From positions 1 to 8,669 of the forward strand of contig URYI01000082.1 in the NCBI GenBank assembly GCA_900552055.1: 8,669 nt of DNA, read 5' to 3'. A program made the position numbers and the translations under genes. Each line of letters opens with the position of its first letter. Position 1 is the first letter of the stretch. This document shows, one piece after another, positions 1 to 6,037 of this stretch. Source of the DNA: an uncultured Eubacteriales bacterium (GTDB lineage Bacteria; Bacillota; Clostridia; Christensenellales; QALW01). Below the pieces are notes generated by a model. It saw only the letters and a list, made by a program, of their open reading frames with translations, was not told the DNA's origin and made no database searches.

Positions 1-78
1 CAAAACCGAACAATTCACACATTCTAGGCGCATTGTACTCTGATTGTATTGTCTAATCTATCCTTTTAATACTTGGCT

Positions 79-107
79 TTGAATTATGGAACGATAATAT
101 TTATATA
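79..107 (+). promoter_or_regulatory. Candidate sigma-A promoter for the SH3b gene
   Basis: TTGAAT at 79-84 and TATATA at 102-107 are separated by 17 bases, a normal sigma-A arrangement in an AT-rich stretch upstream of the first gene. A perfect TATAAT at 117-122 is an alternative -10 box, but it has no good -35 box at the right distance. Either would leave a short leader that includes the hairpin at 136-154. AT-rich DNA produces such matches by chance, so this is tentative. Confidence 0.4.
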
Positions 108-135
108 AAAATTAGCTATAATAAATTTAGCGGAG

Positions 136-154
136 CAGGCCAAGTTATGGCCTG
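136..154 (+). promoter_or_regulatory. Leader hairpin abutting the Shine-Dalgarno of the SH3b gene
   Basis: CAGGCCA at 136-142 and TGGCCTG at 148-154 form a perfect 7-bp stem with a 5-base loop (AGTTA). The last base of the stem is the first G of the GGAGG Shine-Dalgarno (154-158) used by the ATG at 169. A hairpin here could influence ribosome access or protect the 5' end of the transcript. The pairing is visible in the sequence; the role is inference. Confidence 0.4.
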
Positions 155-168
155 GAGGAAATGTTGAA

Positions 169-1026
169 ATGAATAAACCTGTAGCAGCAACTATGTATGT
201 TCTGAAAAAAATACTGGTCATAGCCGTAATAGTAGGGCTTTGCATAGCGGGCTTTTTGGTATGCATGAACGCCGCCAATTTTTATGTGCTCTTAAACGAC
301 GGCTTTAAGGAAAGAGCAGACGTTATAATCTACGGCAAAGATACCGAAGAGATGAGCAAGTATTTCAGCAATTATTTTATGACGTCTGATTCATATAGCC
401 AGCTTGCCGAGCAGTATGAGAGGTATGAAATTTACAGCTATGGATATAAATTTAATGTCCATTCCATTATTACCTGGCCTTGGGCCAGCAGGGCGGAGGT
501 ATACATTGATGAGGCCGTCTATTCCCTGGACGGAGAGATAGATACATCTTATATGTCTAAGACCGAGGCGGAGGCTCAGGGTGTGCTTGACCCGCCAGAA
601 TGGAAGAACGCCACATACAAAGTGGTGCTGGTCAAGCAGGAGGGCCGCTGGTATATAGATGAAATGACCTATGTTGAGGATTTTGCATATGAGCCGCCTG
701 AAAAGCGGTCTGTAGCGCCTGATGTGCTGGCTTCGCTGCGGGTAACGCCCACACCTGAAATTACCGCGTCGCCTACCCCTTCTCCTACGGGTACTTCGAC
801 AGCTGCGCCTACAGAGGATAACGCGCAATACGGCATCGTGCGGTTAAACGGCAGATTTGAAAGCCTTAATGTACGTTCAGGTCCGGGAACGGACTACGAT
901 ATTGCCGGCAGTCTGGTTGAAGGGGACAGGGTAAAGCTGCTGGAGCTGGAGGGCACCTGGTACAGAGTGGAATTTGGCAGCGGCGGAACCGGATATGTTT
1001 CTGCCAGATATATTGAAGAGGAATAA
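169..1026 (+). CDS. Membrane-anchored SH3b-domain protein
   Basis: This is a 285-residue envelope protein. A short basic N-terminus precedes one hydrophobic segment at about residues 15-33, with no lipobox or obvious signal-peptidase site, so it probably stays as a membrane anchor with the rest outside. Residues 45-175 form a globular region ending in VVLVKQEGRWYIDEM, a strand pattern typical of NTF2-like domains (tentative). A Pro/Thr/Ser linker (about 192-216) leads to a bacterial SH3 domain at about 223-283, recognised by NVRSGPG (234-240), GTWYRVEF and GTGYVSARYIE. SH3b domains of this type usually bind cell-wall peptidoglycan. The ATG is chosen because GGAGG lies at 154-158, 10 bases upstream. 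No catalytic domain is visible, so a wall-binding or sensing role is more likely than hydrolysis. The next gene, also an envelope protein, starts 96 bases downstream on the same strand. Confidence 0.85.
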   Translation: MNKPVAATMYVLKKILVIAVIVGLCIAGFLVCMNAANFYVLLNDGFKERADVIIYGKDTEEMSKYFSNYFMTSDSYSQLAEQYERYEIYSYGYKFNVHSIITWPWASRAEVYIDEAVYSLDGEIDTSYMSKTEAEAQGVLDPPEWKNATYKVVLVKQEGRWYIDEMTYVEDFAYEPPEKRSVAPDVLASLRVTPTPEITASPTPSPTGTSTAAPTEDNAQYGIVRLNGRFESLNVRSGPGTDYDIAGSLVEGDRVKLLELEGTWYRVEFGSGGTGYVSARYIEEE

Positions 1027-1051
1027 AATTAGTTTTATTTAAATGCAAAGC

Positions 1052-1079
1052 GCGGCGCGGCTCAAAGGGCTGGCGCCGC
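1052..1079 (+). terminator. GC-rich hairpin between the two envelope genes, weak terminator candidate
   Basis: GCGGCGC at 1052-1058 pairs perfectly with GCGCCGC at 1073-1079 around a 14-base loop. The sequence after it (TCCTTGTGTTATATA) is only moderately T-rich, so termination would be partial at best. An AT-only hairpin lies just upstream: AATAAAA (1022-1028), loop TTAG, TTTTATT (1033-1039), overlapping the stop codon. Partial readthrough would fit two loosely coupled genes. TATAAA at 1091-1096 could belong to a separate promoter for the next gene, but no good -35 box was found. Confidence 0.35.
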
Positions 1080-1122
1080 TCCTTGTGTTATATAAAATAG
1101 CTTTTGCAGGATGTGAATACTG

Positions 1123-2445
1123 ATGAAGAGAATTATTCCATTAATTTTGGTTATTATATTTTGCCTGACAGGCTGTGCGGACAGCCAGCCGTCCGCAACA
1201 GCTTCAGCCTCGCCGTCTCAAACGGCCGGCGCGAGCAGTACTGCGGCTTTGCCGTCCGCAACGGCTACTGCTGCCCCGGTTGAACCTGATTGTCCGCCCG
1301 AAGAAATCAATACTCTCGGCGCTGAGGCTGCTTATCTGCTTTCAGGCGGGCGCTTTGCAGAGCAGGGAGGCTTTATGTATTATTTTTCAGGAGGTGAACA
1401 GCCGGGGCTTTATAAGCAGGGTCAGGAGGAGAGCCTCATTCTTCAGGACGGGCTTTTTGATGAGGCCTCTTGGCTGAATGTTATTGGAGCGCAGCTGTAC
1501 TTTGTATCGGGAGGCACTGCCTATGAAATTTATACCGATTCAACGGGGCTTAAGGAATTATTCGAAGCCAAGGCGCTGCTTGCCTGGGAGGGAAAGCTGT
1601 ATTATATAGATGCGGATGGACTTAAGAGCTATGATGATGCCGACGGGTCTGTGCTGATTGTCGAGGGGGAGTTTTCCCAGCTGTTCGTACAGTTTGGGCG
1701 GCTCTTTGTTACAAGCAAAAACGCCCAGTATGGCTATGACCTGCTTGTATGCTCAGATGAAGGAAACGAACCCCAGACCGTATTGGAAGGCTGCGCTTTC
1801 TTGCTTTCAGACGGACAACTTATCTATGCTGAGACCAGTTCGGGCATTTATACCATTGACAGCGAGCTTGCGCTTACTGAGCATAACAATTTAAGCTTTG
1901 ATTTAGTGCCTGCGGCTGCCGCAGCCTATGACGGCAACATATATTATTGCGACAGGCGGGACGAGAACAGCATTTATGCAGCGGACCTGGAGGGAAACAG
2001 GCAAATGCTTTTTGGAAGGCCGGCTGATTTTATGTGGGTTTATTCGGGCCGCCTTATGTATGAATCGGAGGGCCGTATAATGACCATGACCCTGGACGGA
2101 AAAGACAACAGACTGCTTTCGGAAGGGCTGGGTTCAGACAGCGGTACACCAGGAGGGCTTTCGGGCGTGCCTGCCCTAGAGGGCATAGGGAATGAAGCGC
2201 TGACAGCGGGACAGTCTAAAGAAGTGACCCTTCTTTTGGACGGCAAGCCGCTCCAGGAGCAGGGCATAAGCCTGCAGCAGGCATTTGAGGGCTTGCAAAT
2301 AGTAAATACGGATAATTTGATAGCGCGTCTTGTTTATAAAGAGGATAAGCTGTTTATTGAGGCGCTGGAGGAAGGTTCAACCGTGCTTAGGATTGAAGCG
2401 GGGGAAGAGAGCGCTGAATATCTGATAAGGGTAGTCGAAGGCTGA
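1123..2445 (+). CDS. Lipoprotein with beta-propeller-like body and Ig-like C-terminus (DUF5050-type)
   Basis: This 440-residue protein has a type II signal peptide: Met-Lys-Arg, a hydrophobic core, then the lipobox LTGC with lipidated Cys18. A low-complexity Ser/Ala/Thr/Pro linker (about 19-54) contains two PSATA repeats. From about 60 to 335 the sequence shows repeated short strands such as LYYIDADGLKSY, GNIYYCDRRDE and RLMYESEGRIMTM, as in the clostridial DUF5050 or propeller-like lipoproteins; this family call rests on pattern only. The last 90 residues (GQSKEVTLLLDG, EEGSTVLRIEAGEESAEYLIRVVE) resemble a bacterial Ig-like (BIG2-type) domain. AGGATGTG at 1108-1115 sits 7 bases before the ATG. 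The protein should be tethered to the outer face of the membrane. No enzyme motif is evident. Its pairing with the SH3b gene suggests an envelope role, but the ligand is unknown. Confidence 0.8.
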   Translation: MKRIIPLILVIIFCLTGCADSQPSATASASPSQTAGASSTAALPSATATAAPVEPDCPPEEINTLGAEAAYLLSGGRFAEQGGFMYYFSGGEQPGLYKQGQEESLILQDGLFDEASWLNVIGAQLYFVSGGTAYEIYTDSTGLKELFEAKALLAWEGKLYYIDADGLKSYDDADGSVLIVEGEFSQLFVQFGRLFVTSKNAQYGYDLLVCSDEGNEPQTVLEGCAFLLSDGQLIYAETSSGIYTIDSELALTEHNNLSFDLVPAAAAAYDGNIYYCDRRDENSIYAADLEGNRQMLFGRPADFMWVYSGRLMYESEGRIMTMTLDGKDNRLLSEGLGSDSGTPGGLSGVPALEGIGNEALTAGQSKEVTLLLDGKPLQEQGISLQQAFEGLQIVNTDNLIARLVYKEDKLFIEALEEGSTVLRIEAGEESAEYLIRVVEG

Positions 2446-2477
2446 GGCGTTGGTATCTGCTGGAATTTTTTAAACTG

Positions 2478-2519
2478 CTGCTATGACAGGCGCGGCTTAA
2501 TGTTCCTATCTTATAGCAG
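2478..2519 (+). repeat. Intergenic imperfect hairpin without a T-tract
   Basis: CTGCTAT at 2478-2484 pairs with ATAGCAG at 2513-2519. The stem continues inward with GACAGG (2485-2490) against CCTATC (2505-2510), with one mismatch and a two-base TT bulge. It lies between the lipoprotein stop and the broken acetyltransferase gene. No T-run follows, so it is not a standard intrinsic terminator. The apical loop begins with the 9-mer GGCGCGGCT region that also occurs in two neighbouring intergenic gaps. Confidence 0.45.
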
Positions 2520-2525
2520 TATTGA

Positions 2526-3184
2526 TTGGGAATTAATAAAGGGTTGTGGAAATATGACGGAGGATTTTTTAGAGTTAGGCTGGCTGTTCCGGAAGATGCG
2601 GAAAGCTTACTGACAATTTACAGGCAGTATATAAATACACCTGTAACCTTTGAATATGATTTGCCTTCCCAAAAAGAGTTTACTGCAAGAATGGAGGGTA
2701 TAATCGGAGAATATCCTTATCTTGTATGCGAATTATGCGGAGGGGCGGCGGGTTATGCTTACGCGCACAGGCGCATATGGAACGAGCGGCGTATCAATGG
2801 AACGCCGAGCTTTCAATTTATATAAGGCGGGAATTTGTTTCGTGCGGCATAGGCCGTCTGCTTTACGGCATTCTTATGGATATATTAAAGACACAGGGGG
2901 TTAAAAACGTATACGGCGGCGTTACTCTTCCCAATCGTGCAAGCGAGGGACTGCACGAAAGCATGGGCTTTGAGCGGATTGGCGTATATTCTGAGACGGG
3001 TTATAAATGCGGCGGCTGGCACGATGTCTGCTGGTTTGAAAAAAGGCTTGAAGCTGTAGAAAAGGAGCCTGAGCCTATAGTTTCAGTACGGGATTTACCG
3101 CCGGGAACAGTATCTGGTATAATAGAGGAAAGGCTTAAAGCTTTTGATTTCAGCAGATTAAGCGCTTCAGCAGCTATTGAATAA
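2526..3184 (+). pseudogene. Frameshifted GNAT-family N-acetyltransferase
   Basis: Two overlapping reading frames together encode one GNAT protein. The first carries RLAVPEDAESLLTIYRQYI, NTPVTFEYD and GYAYAHR. The second continues with MERAAYQWNAELSIYI, GIGRLLYGIL (the acetyl-CoA loop), VYGGVTLPN, LHESMGFERIGVY and GYKCGGWHDVCWFEK. This order is typical of phosphinothricin-acetyltransferase-like GNATs. The frame changes around 2769-2776, equivalent to loss of one base; no slippery heptamer is visible, so programmed frameshifting is unlikely. The start is also abnormal: the first frame has only TTG codons (2526, 2544) without good ribosome sites. An ATG at 2554 would join the GNAT frame if the T-run at 2565-2570 had one more T, giving MTEDFFRVRLAVPEDAE. 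Two one-base losses imply a true pseudogene or sequencing errors. About 40 residues of charged tail follow the domain. Substrate is unknown. Confidence 0.8.
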
Positions 3185-3217
3185 ATAGGTTAATAGATTC
3201 GCTTTTTCGGCGCGGCT

Positions 3218-3349
3218 GGGGGCGGCGCAGAATTTGGGCGTCCTGGGGACGCCCAAATTTAAGCGTTAAAAGGGTCTGGGAAAAGCCAGCTTTTCCCAGA
3301 CCCTTTTAACGCTCAGGCCCGGCCGAAGGCCGGGCCCTGCGCCGCCCCC
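3218..3349. repeat. Cloverleaf-shaped inverted-repeat element (three hairpins inside an outer stem)
   Basis: Four perfect stems are nested in 132 bases. The outer stem is 13 bp: 3218-3230 (GGGGGCGGCGCAG) with 3337-3349. Arm 1 is 13 bp: 3231-3243 with 3247-3259, loop TGG. Arm 2 is 25 bp: 3262-3286 with 3289-3313, only CA between the halves. Arm 3 is 9 bp: GGCCCGGCC at 3316-3324 with 3328-3336, loop GAA. Only four bases (3260-3261, 3314-3315) are unpaired at the junction. The element sits between the 3' ends of two converging genes. It could act as a bidirectional terminator, a non-autonomous mobile or REP-like repeat, or a DNA cruciform. No long T-run follows on the plus strand, and no coding potential is apparent. 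I infer a DNA- or RNA-structure element; its family is not recognised. Confidence 0.85.
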
Positions 3350-3397
3350 CTTTGCCGTATTCATTGGCAAGCGGCCGTAAAATTATTTTTTCCGCGG

Positions 3398-4936
3398 TTA
3401 TCTATTGGTTGCGTTATCAATCATGGTATTGTATACGTCCACCTGGCTGTCCCAATACTGCGAGAAAGTAGTTTCACCAACCAGTATTGGGTATACAACT
3501 GTATCCTGTACTACTAAGTGTTCCATATTTGCATATTTTAGGTGAGCAGGATAGAAGGTTGAGTCCACAAGCAAATTGCACATTTCAAGCATATCCTCGT
3601 CCTTTGCATAGTTGGCTACCTCGCTTTCCCAAAGCGCAGTTTCCTGTTCCCAGCCTTTGCCGTAGACAGGACGGTAAAGCTCTTTCATAACTTTAAGTAT
3701 GCAGGAATAGTCCTCCGTTGTGTTTTGCGGGTTTTTAAGCAAATAGAAGCATTCGCCCAAAGGCCCCTGAGAATAATAGCGGCCGGAATCCTGAGTATTG
3801 GGACCGTTGGGTACGGGCAGATATCCGTATTCTAATTGGGGAGCGGCAGCACTTATGGAATCGCTTCGGTTAAACCAGTTTATCATAAAAGCGGTTTGAC
3901 CCGTGGAGAAATCCTGCATAGCTGCCTGATCCCAGGTTGCGCCTTCACGCGGCGCAAGCAGATTCTGCTGGTAAAGTGAGGTAACAAAATCCCATCCTGC
4001 TTTCCAGGCGGCATTGTTGTTGCCTATAAAACGGTCTACTGTTTTTCCGTCAATTTCCTGCGGCGCCACTATTTCTCCTCCGTTAGAGAGACCCAGGAAG
4101 GAAACGGCGCCATAGTAGTTGAGGCCGTAAATGCCGTTGTCCGGGTCCGCGACAGCTGCCAGCACCTTACGGAAATTATCCCAGTTCCATTCATTGTTCC
4201 GTACCATGTCGTAAATTTCATCTACCGTATATGAACTGTTTTCAATAAGGTTTTTGTTCATAAACATGACCACATTTGCTTCCAGCTTTTTCATGCCGAT
4301 GGTACTGAACATAAAGGCGTACGTTTTGCCGTTTATCTTGGCGTAGGTTTCCATCTGCGTAACGTCCCAAAAGGCTTCATCGTCAAAAACTATACCCTTG
4401 TTGTCAATAGGCTCAATAATTTCTCCCTCTAAGCCCTCGTAATATACATGATCAAGAAGCATGGATGCGCCGCCGCCGTGCATGCCGTCTACGATTGGAA
4501 CTCCGGCGTATGCGCTCTGCCATACAGTAGGCCAAAGATCTGCACCCTGGGCGGGTACAAAGGTTATGTTTATATCATACTCCTCTTTAAGCTGGTCATA
4601 GACAGAACCCCTATGCTGACCCACCAAGCCGTCGCTTAAAAAGCCTTCGTCTCTTCCTTCCTGTCCGGTGAACCACCAATGGTAAAGCCGGACTTCAGTA
4701 CCGGGTATAAGATAGGAAAATTCCTCCTCTTCGCCCTCTACCCGGAATATGCCCTGCCCCATATAGTCCTCCTGGCTTACAGGAGTATTTTCGGCGCTTT
4801 GTTCTGCCTGAGCTGAGTCTGTGGGGGCGGGAGTGGCGGTGGAAGAAGTTTCATTATCCCCGCAGCCGGCCAAAAGGCATACACAGCAAAGTAAAGCTGC
4901 CAGCAATACCGTGCTTTGCCTAAAAATGCGTTTCAT
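3398..4936 (-). CDS. ABC transporter extracellular substrate-binding lipoprotein (family 1, sugar-type)
   Basis: This 512-residue protein starts with a lipoprotein signal (MKRIFRQS, hydrophobic core, LAGC at about 22-25), making Cys25 the lipidated residue, followed by a Ser/Thr/Pro/Gln linker to about residue 50. The mature part shows features of family 1 solute-binding proteins: VRLYHWWFTGQEG near the start, DQLKEEYDINITFVP, YAKINGKTYAFMFS before the hinge, MFMNKNLIE, WNWDNFRKVLAAVADPDNGIYG, FSTGQTAFMINW, and YGYLPVPNGPNTQDS. These proteins capture sugars or oligosaccharides outside the membrane and pass them to a permease. AAGGAGGT at 4947-4954 lies upstream of the ATG, 10 bases before it, and supports this start. 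No permease or ATPase gene lies next to it in this window, so it may serve transporters encoded elsewhere. The ligand cannot be predicted. Length is within the normal range of clostridial members. Confidence 0.92.
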   Translation of the reverse strand: MKRIFRQSTVLLAALLCCVCLLAGCGDNETSSTATPAPTDSAQAEQSAENTPVSQEDYMGQGIFRVEGEEEEFSYLIPGTEVRLYHWWFTGQEGRDEGFLSDGLVGQHRGSVYDQLKEEYDINITFVPAQGADLWPTVWQSAYAGVPIVDGMHGGGASMLLDHVYYEGLEGEIIEPIDNKGIVFDDEAFWDVTQMETYAKINGKTYAFMFSTIGMKKLEANVVMFMNKNLIENSSYTVDEIYDMVRNNEWNWDNFRKVLAAVADPDNGIYGLNYYGAVSFLGLSNGGEIVAPQEIDGKTVDRFIGNNNAAWKAGWDFVTSLYQQNLLAPREGATWDQAAMQDFSTGQTAFMINWFNRSDSISAAAPQLEYGYLPVPNGPNTQDSGRYYSQGPLGECFYLLKNPQNTTEDYSCILKVMKELYRPVYGKGWEQETALWESEVANYAKDEDMLEMCNLLVDSTFYPAHLKYANMEHLVVQDTVVYPILVGETTFSQYWDSQVDVYNTMIDNATNR

Positions 4937-4946
4937 TTATACTATG

Positions 4947-4982
4947 ACCTCCTTAATTATTTATTTATCTATCTGCATTATA
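4947..4982 (-). promoter_or_regulatory. Ribosome binding site and -10 candidate for the substrate-binding protein gene
   Basis: Read on the minus strand, AAGGAGGT (4947-4954) is an eight-base anti-16S match serving the ATG at 4936. Further upstream TATAAT (4977-4982) matches a sigma-A -10 box exactly. The hexamer 17 bases above it is poor (TTCCAT), so an activator or another sigma arrangement may be involved. The -10 box is a candidate; the ribosome site is firm. Confidence 0.45.
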
Positions 4983-5004
4983 TATAAGTTTTTCTGCTCA
5001 TGGA

Positions 5005-5301
5005 ATGCACATAAGTAACTATAAACTAGACAAAACTAACGCACACCTGGCGAATATTTTAGACAGCGCGCATCAGCGGCGCTCAGAAAGCTTGGATATC
5101 TGCCCGGCCTGCGTGCATTATTATGAGCATAAGGCTTATTTTGCTTTTGTGTAAGATGGTCAGACATATTGAACAGTGCGACAGCAAACGCAGGGCCTAG
5201 AGGAAAAGGGGGATGCGGGGGAGGCCGCGGCTGAAAAATCAGACAGCAATCAGATAGCGCTAAAGATACGGGCAAAGGTTTTTGAGCGTTTAAAGGCGTG
5301 A
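5005..5301 (+). pseudogene. Decayed small gene with a CPAC motif, family unknown
   Basis: A 49-codon frame runs from ATG 5005 to TAA 5152-5154 and reads like real protein: it contains NAHLANILDSAHQRR, SLDICPACVHYYEHKAYFAFV. Without a gap, another frame then gives KMVRHIEQCDSKRRA (to TAG 5198), and the original frame resumes as EEKGDAGEAAAEKSDS, IALKIRAKVFERLKA before TGA 5299-5301. Together these could form one protein of about 100 residues interrupted by two compensating one-base indels near 5150 and 5197. The CPAC pair and later Cys/His residues hint at metal binding. Codon choice resembles neighbouring genes. No clear Shine-Dalgarno precedes the ATG. It lies divergent from the substrate-binding protein gene. 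I do not recognise the family, and chance open frames cannot be excluded. Confidence 0.4.
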
Positions 5302-5619
5302 TCTGTTTTTTGCTTGCAACAATTTTCTACAGCGTTTTTCCTTCGGGGAGGGGCGTTTGGAAGGGAGCGTAGGTAAGGGAACTGGAAGGACTCCGCCGAG
5401 CCGGCTCGCTGTTTATTAAAATCGGGGGAAGAAGAGTGGGCGGATGCTGTAAAGCGTTTATGGCATTTCGGATGGCAGTGTTAGGCTTTTTGTTTGTTGC
5501 GGGGTGTGCAAAGTCGAATCAGCTCCTGTCCTTCTGCTTTTTAATCTTCCTTTTCCCTCTTGCTGTCTAATGTATATTGTATGCCTGTGTAACTGGAATG
5601 ATTATTTTGCTTTTTTCAC
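5302..5619. other. Gene-poor stretch, no convincing gene
   Basis: No long frame on either strand looks like a gene. The stretch holds a purine-rich plus-strand segment (about 5341-5390), a 12-bp perfect palindrome CGAGCCGGCTCG at 5397-5408, the short lipoprotein-like frame described separately at 5436-5570, and an AT-rich lead-in to the promoter at 5620. No riboswitch, T-box or tRNA pattern was recognised. Confidence 0.5.
5436..5570 (+). CDS. Possible tiny lipoprotein or gene remnant
   Basis: A 44-codon frame beginning at GTG 5436 (in-frame ATGs at 5460 and 5472) contains MAFRMAVLGFLFVAGCAKSN. This has the form of a lipoprotein signal peptide: positive charge, hydrophobic core, and VAGC lipobox followed by a small residue. 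GGGGG at 5424-5428 lies 7 bases upstream of the GTG. After the lipobox the sequence soon turns hydrophobic again (FCFLIFLFPLAV) and ends at TAA 5568-5570, which is unlike a normal lipoprotein. It may be the 5' remnant of a lost lipoprotein gene, a small membrane peptide, or chance. Confidence 0.2.
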   Translation: MGGCCKAFMAFRMAVLGFLFVAGCAKSNQLLSFCFLIFLFPLAV

Positions 5620-5648
5620 TTGTTATTTAAAATGCGCTATGTTAAAAT
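5620..5648 (+). promoter_or_regulatory. Likely sigma-A promoter of the small ORF-tilS-hpt operon
   Basis: TTGTTA (5620-5625) and TAAAAT (5643-5648) are 17 bases apart, each close to the sigma-A consensus. Transcription would begin near 5655, about 55 bases before the ATG at 5711. The spacing and position make this the best promoter in the window. Confidence 0.55.
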
Positions 5649-5710
5649 AGGTGAGAATTTAAGGCTGGCTGCTTATAAAAAGCGAACGGCTGGAACGGAG
5701 CCTGTAAAAT

Positions 5711-6037
5711 ATGATTGGATTTGATAAAGAGGCGGCAGAATATATTCTTTCTTCCCTCAGGCAGGAGCAGGCGGAACTGGATTATGCGCTGATGGAAAAA
5801 GTGATATTTCTGGCCTTTGAAGGGGAATTGGCCTATCTTGAGAAAGCGGGCATGCTGAAGAGAGGCGAACTGCTTAACGGGGAATATGACGAGGATGACG
5901 CCTTTGAAATAATGATAGAGCATGTTTCAGGCGCGCTGCCTGACGAGGATGCCGATCAGCTGATAGATATGCTGGATTTATATATAGAATATCACGATGC
6001 CTATATGGAGCAAAAGGGGCTGCTGGAGTGGGATTAA
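5711..6037 (+). CDS. Small acidic protein encoded upstream of tilS, function unknown
   Basis: This 108-residue protein has no signal peptide or membrane segment and is strongly acidic: about 29 Asp/Glu against 7 Lys/Arg. It looks mostly helical, with an acidic patch at about 58-66 (GEYDEDDAFE) and another at 78-90 (DEDADQLIDMLDL). The family is not recognised. GGAG at 5697-5700 lies 10 bases before the ATG. Its last 10 bases overlap the proposed tilS start, implying translational coupling and a role expressed with TilS and Hpt. The open frame, codon use and tight linkage make it a real gene. Nothing in the sequence indicates an enzyme; a small cytosolic binding or regulatory protein is the cautious reading. 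Confidence 0.75.
   Translation: MIGFDKEAAEYILSSLRQEQAELDYALMEKVIFLAFEGELAYLEKAGMLKRGELLNGEYDEDDAFEIMIEHVSGALPDEDADQLIDMLDLYIEYHDAYMEQKGLLEWD

Noticed and set aside
391..828. 145-residue minus-strand frame inside the SH3b gene
   Set aside because: It is Arg-rich, opposite a gene with clear domains, and is a shadow of that gene.
2765..2780. Programmed -1 frameshift in the GNAT gene
   Set aside because: No X-XXY-YYZ slippery heptamer is present at the frame change, and the start of the gene also looks damaged, so mutation or sequencing error is more likely.
3262..3313. Possible integron attC site in the cloverleaf
   Set aside because: GTTAAAA and TTTTAAC at the arm base resemble core sites, but they occur in the reverse order to attC, the conserved outer base is wrong, and the stem lacks the extrahelical bases attC sites have. 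No integrase is present.
5036..5275. 79-residue minus-strand frame in the gene-poor stretch
   Set aside because: It is Pro-rich with no ribosome site or family features and lies opposite the plus-strand segments that look coding-like.
5341..5420. Short resemblance to bacterial 23S rRNA (CTTCGGG..., then CTGTTTATTAAAA)
   Set aside because: From memory these strings occur in 23S rRNA in this order, but the strongly conserved sequence that should follow CTGTTTATTAAAA is absent, and the intervening bases do not match. Most likely chance; an rRNA covariance-model search would settle it.
5302..5710. Riboswitch or T-box leader before the tilS operon
   Set aside because: No T-box sequence, antiterminator or recognised riboswitch core was found, and the promoter at 5620-5648 leaves a leader of only about 55 bases.
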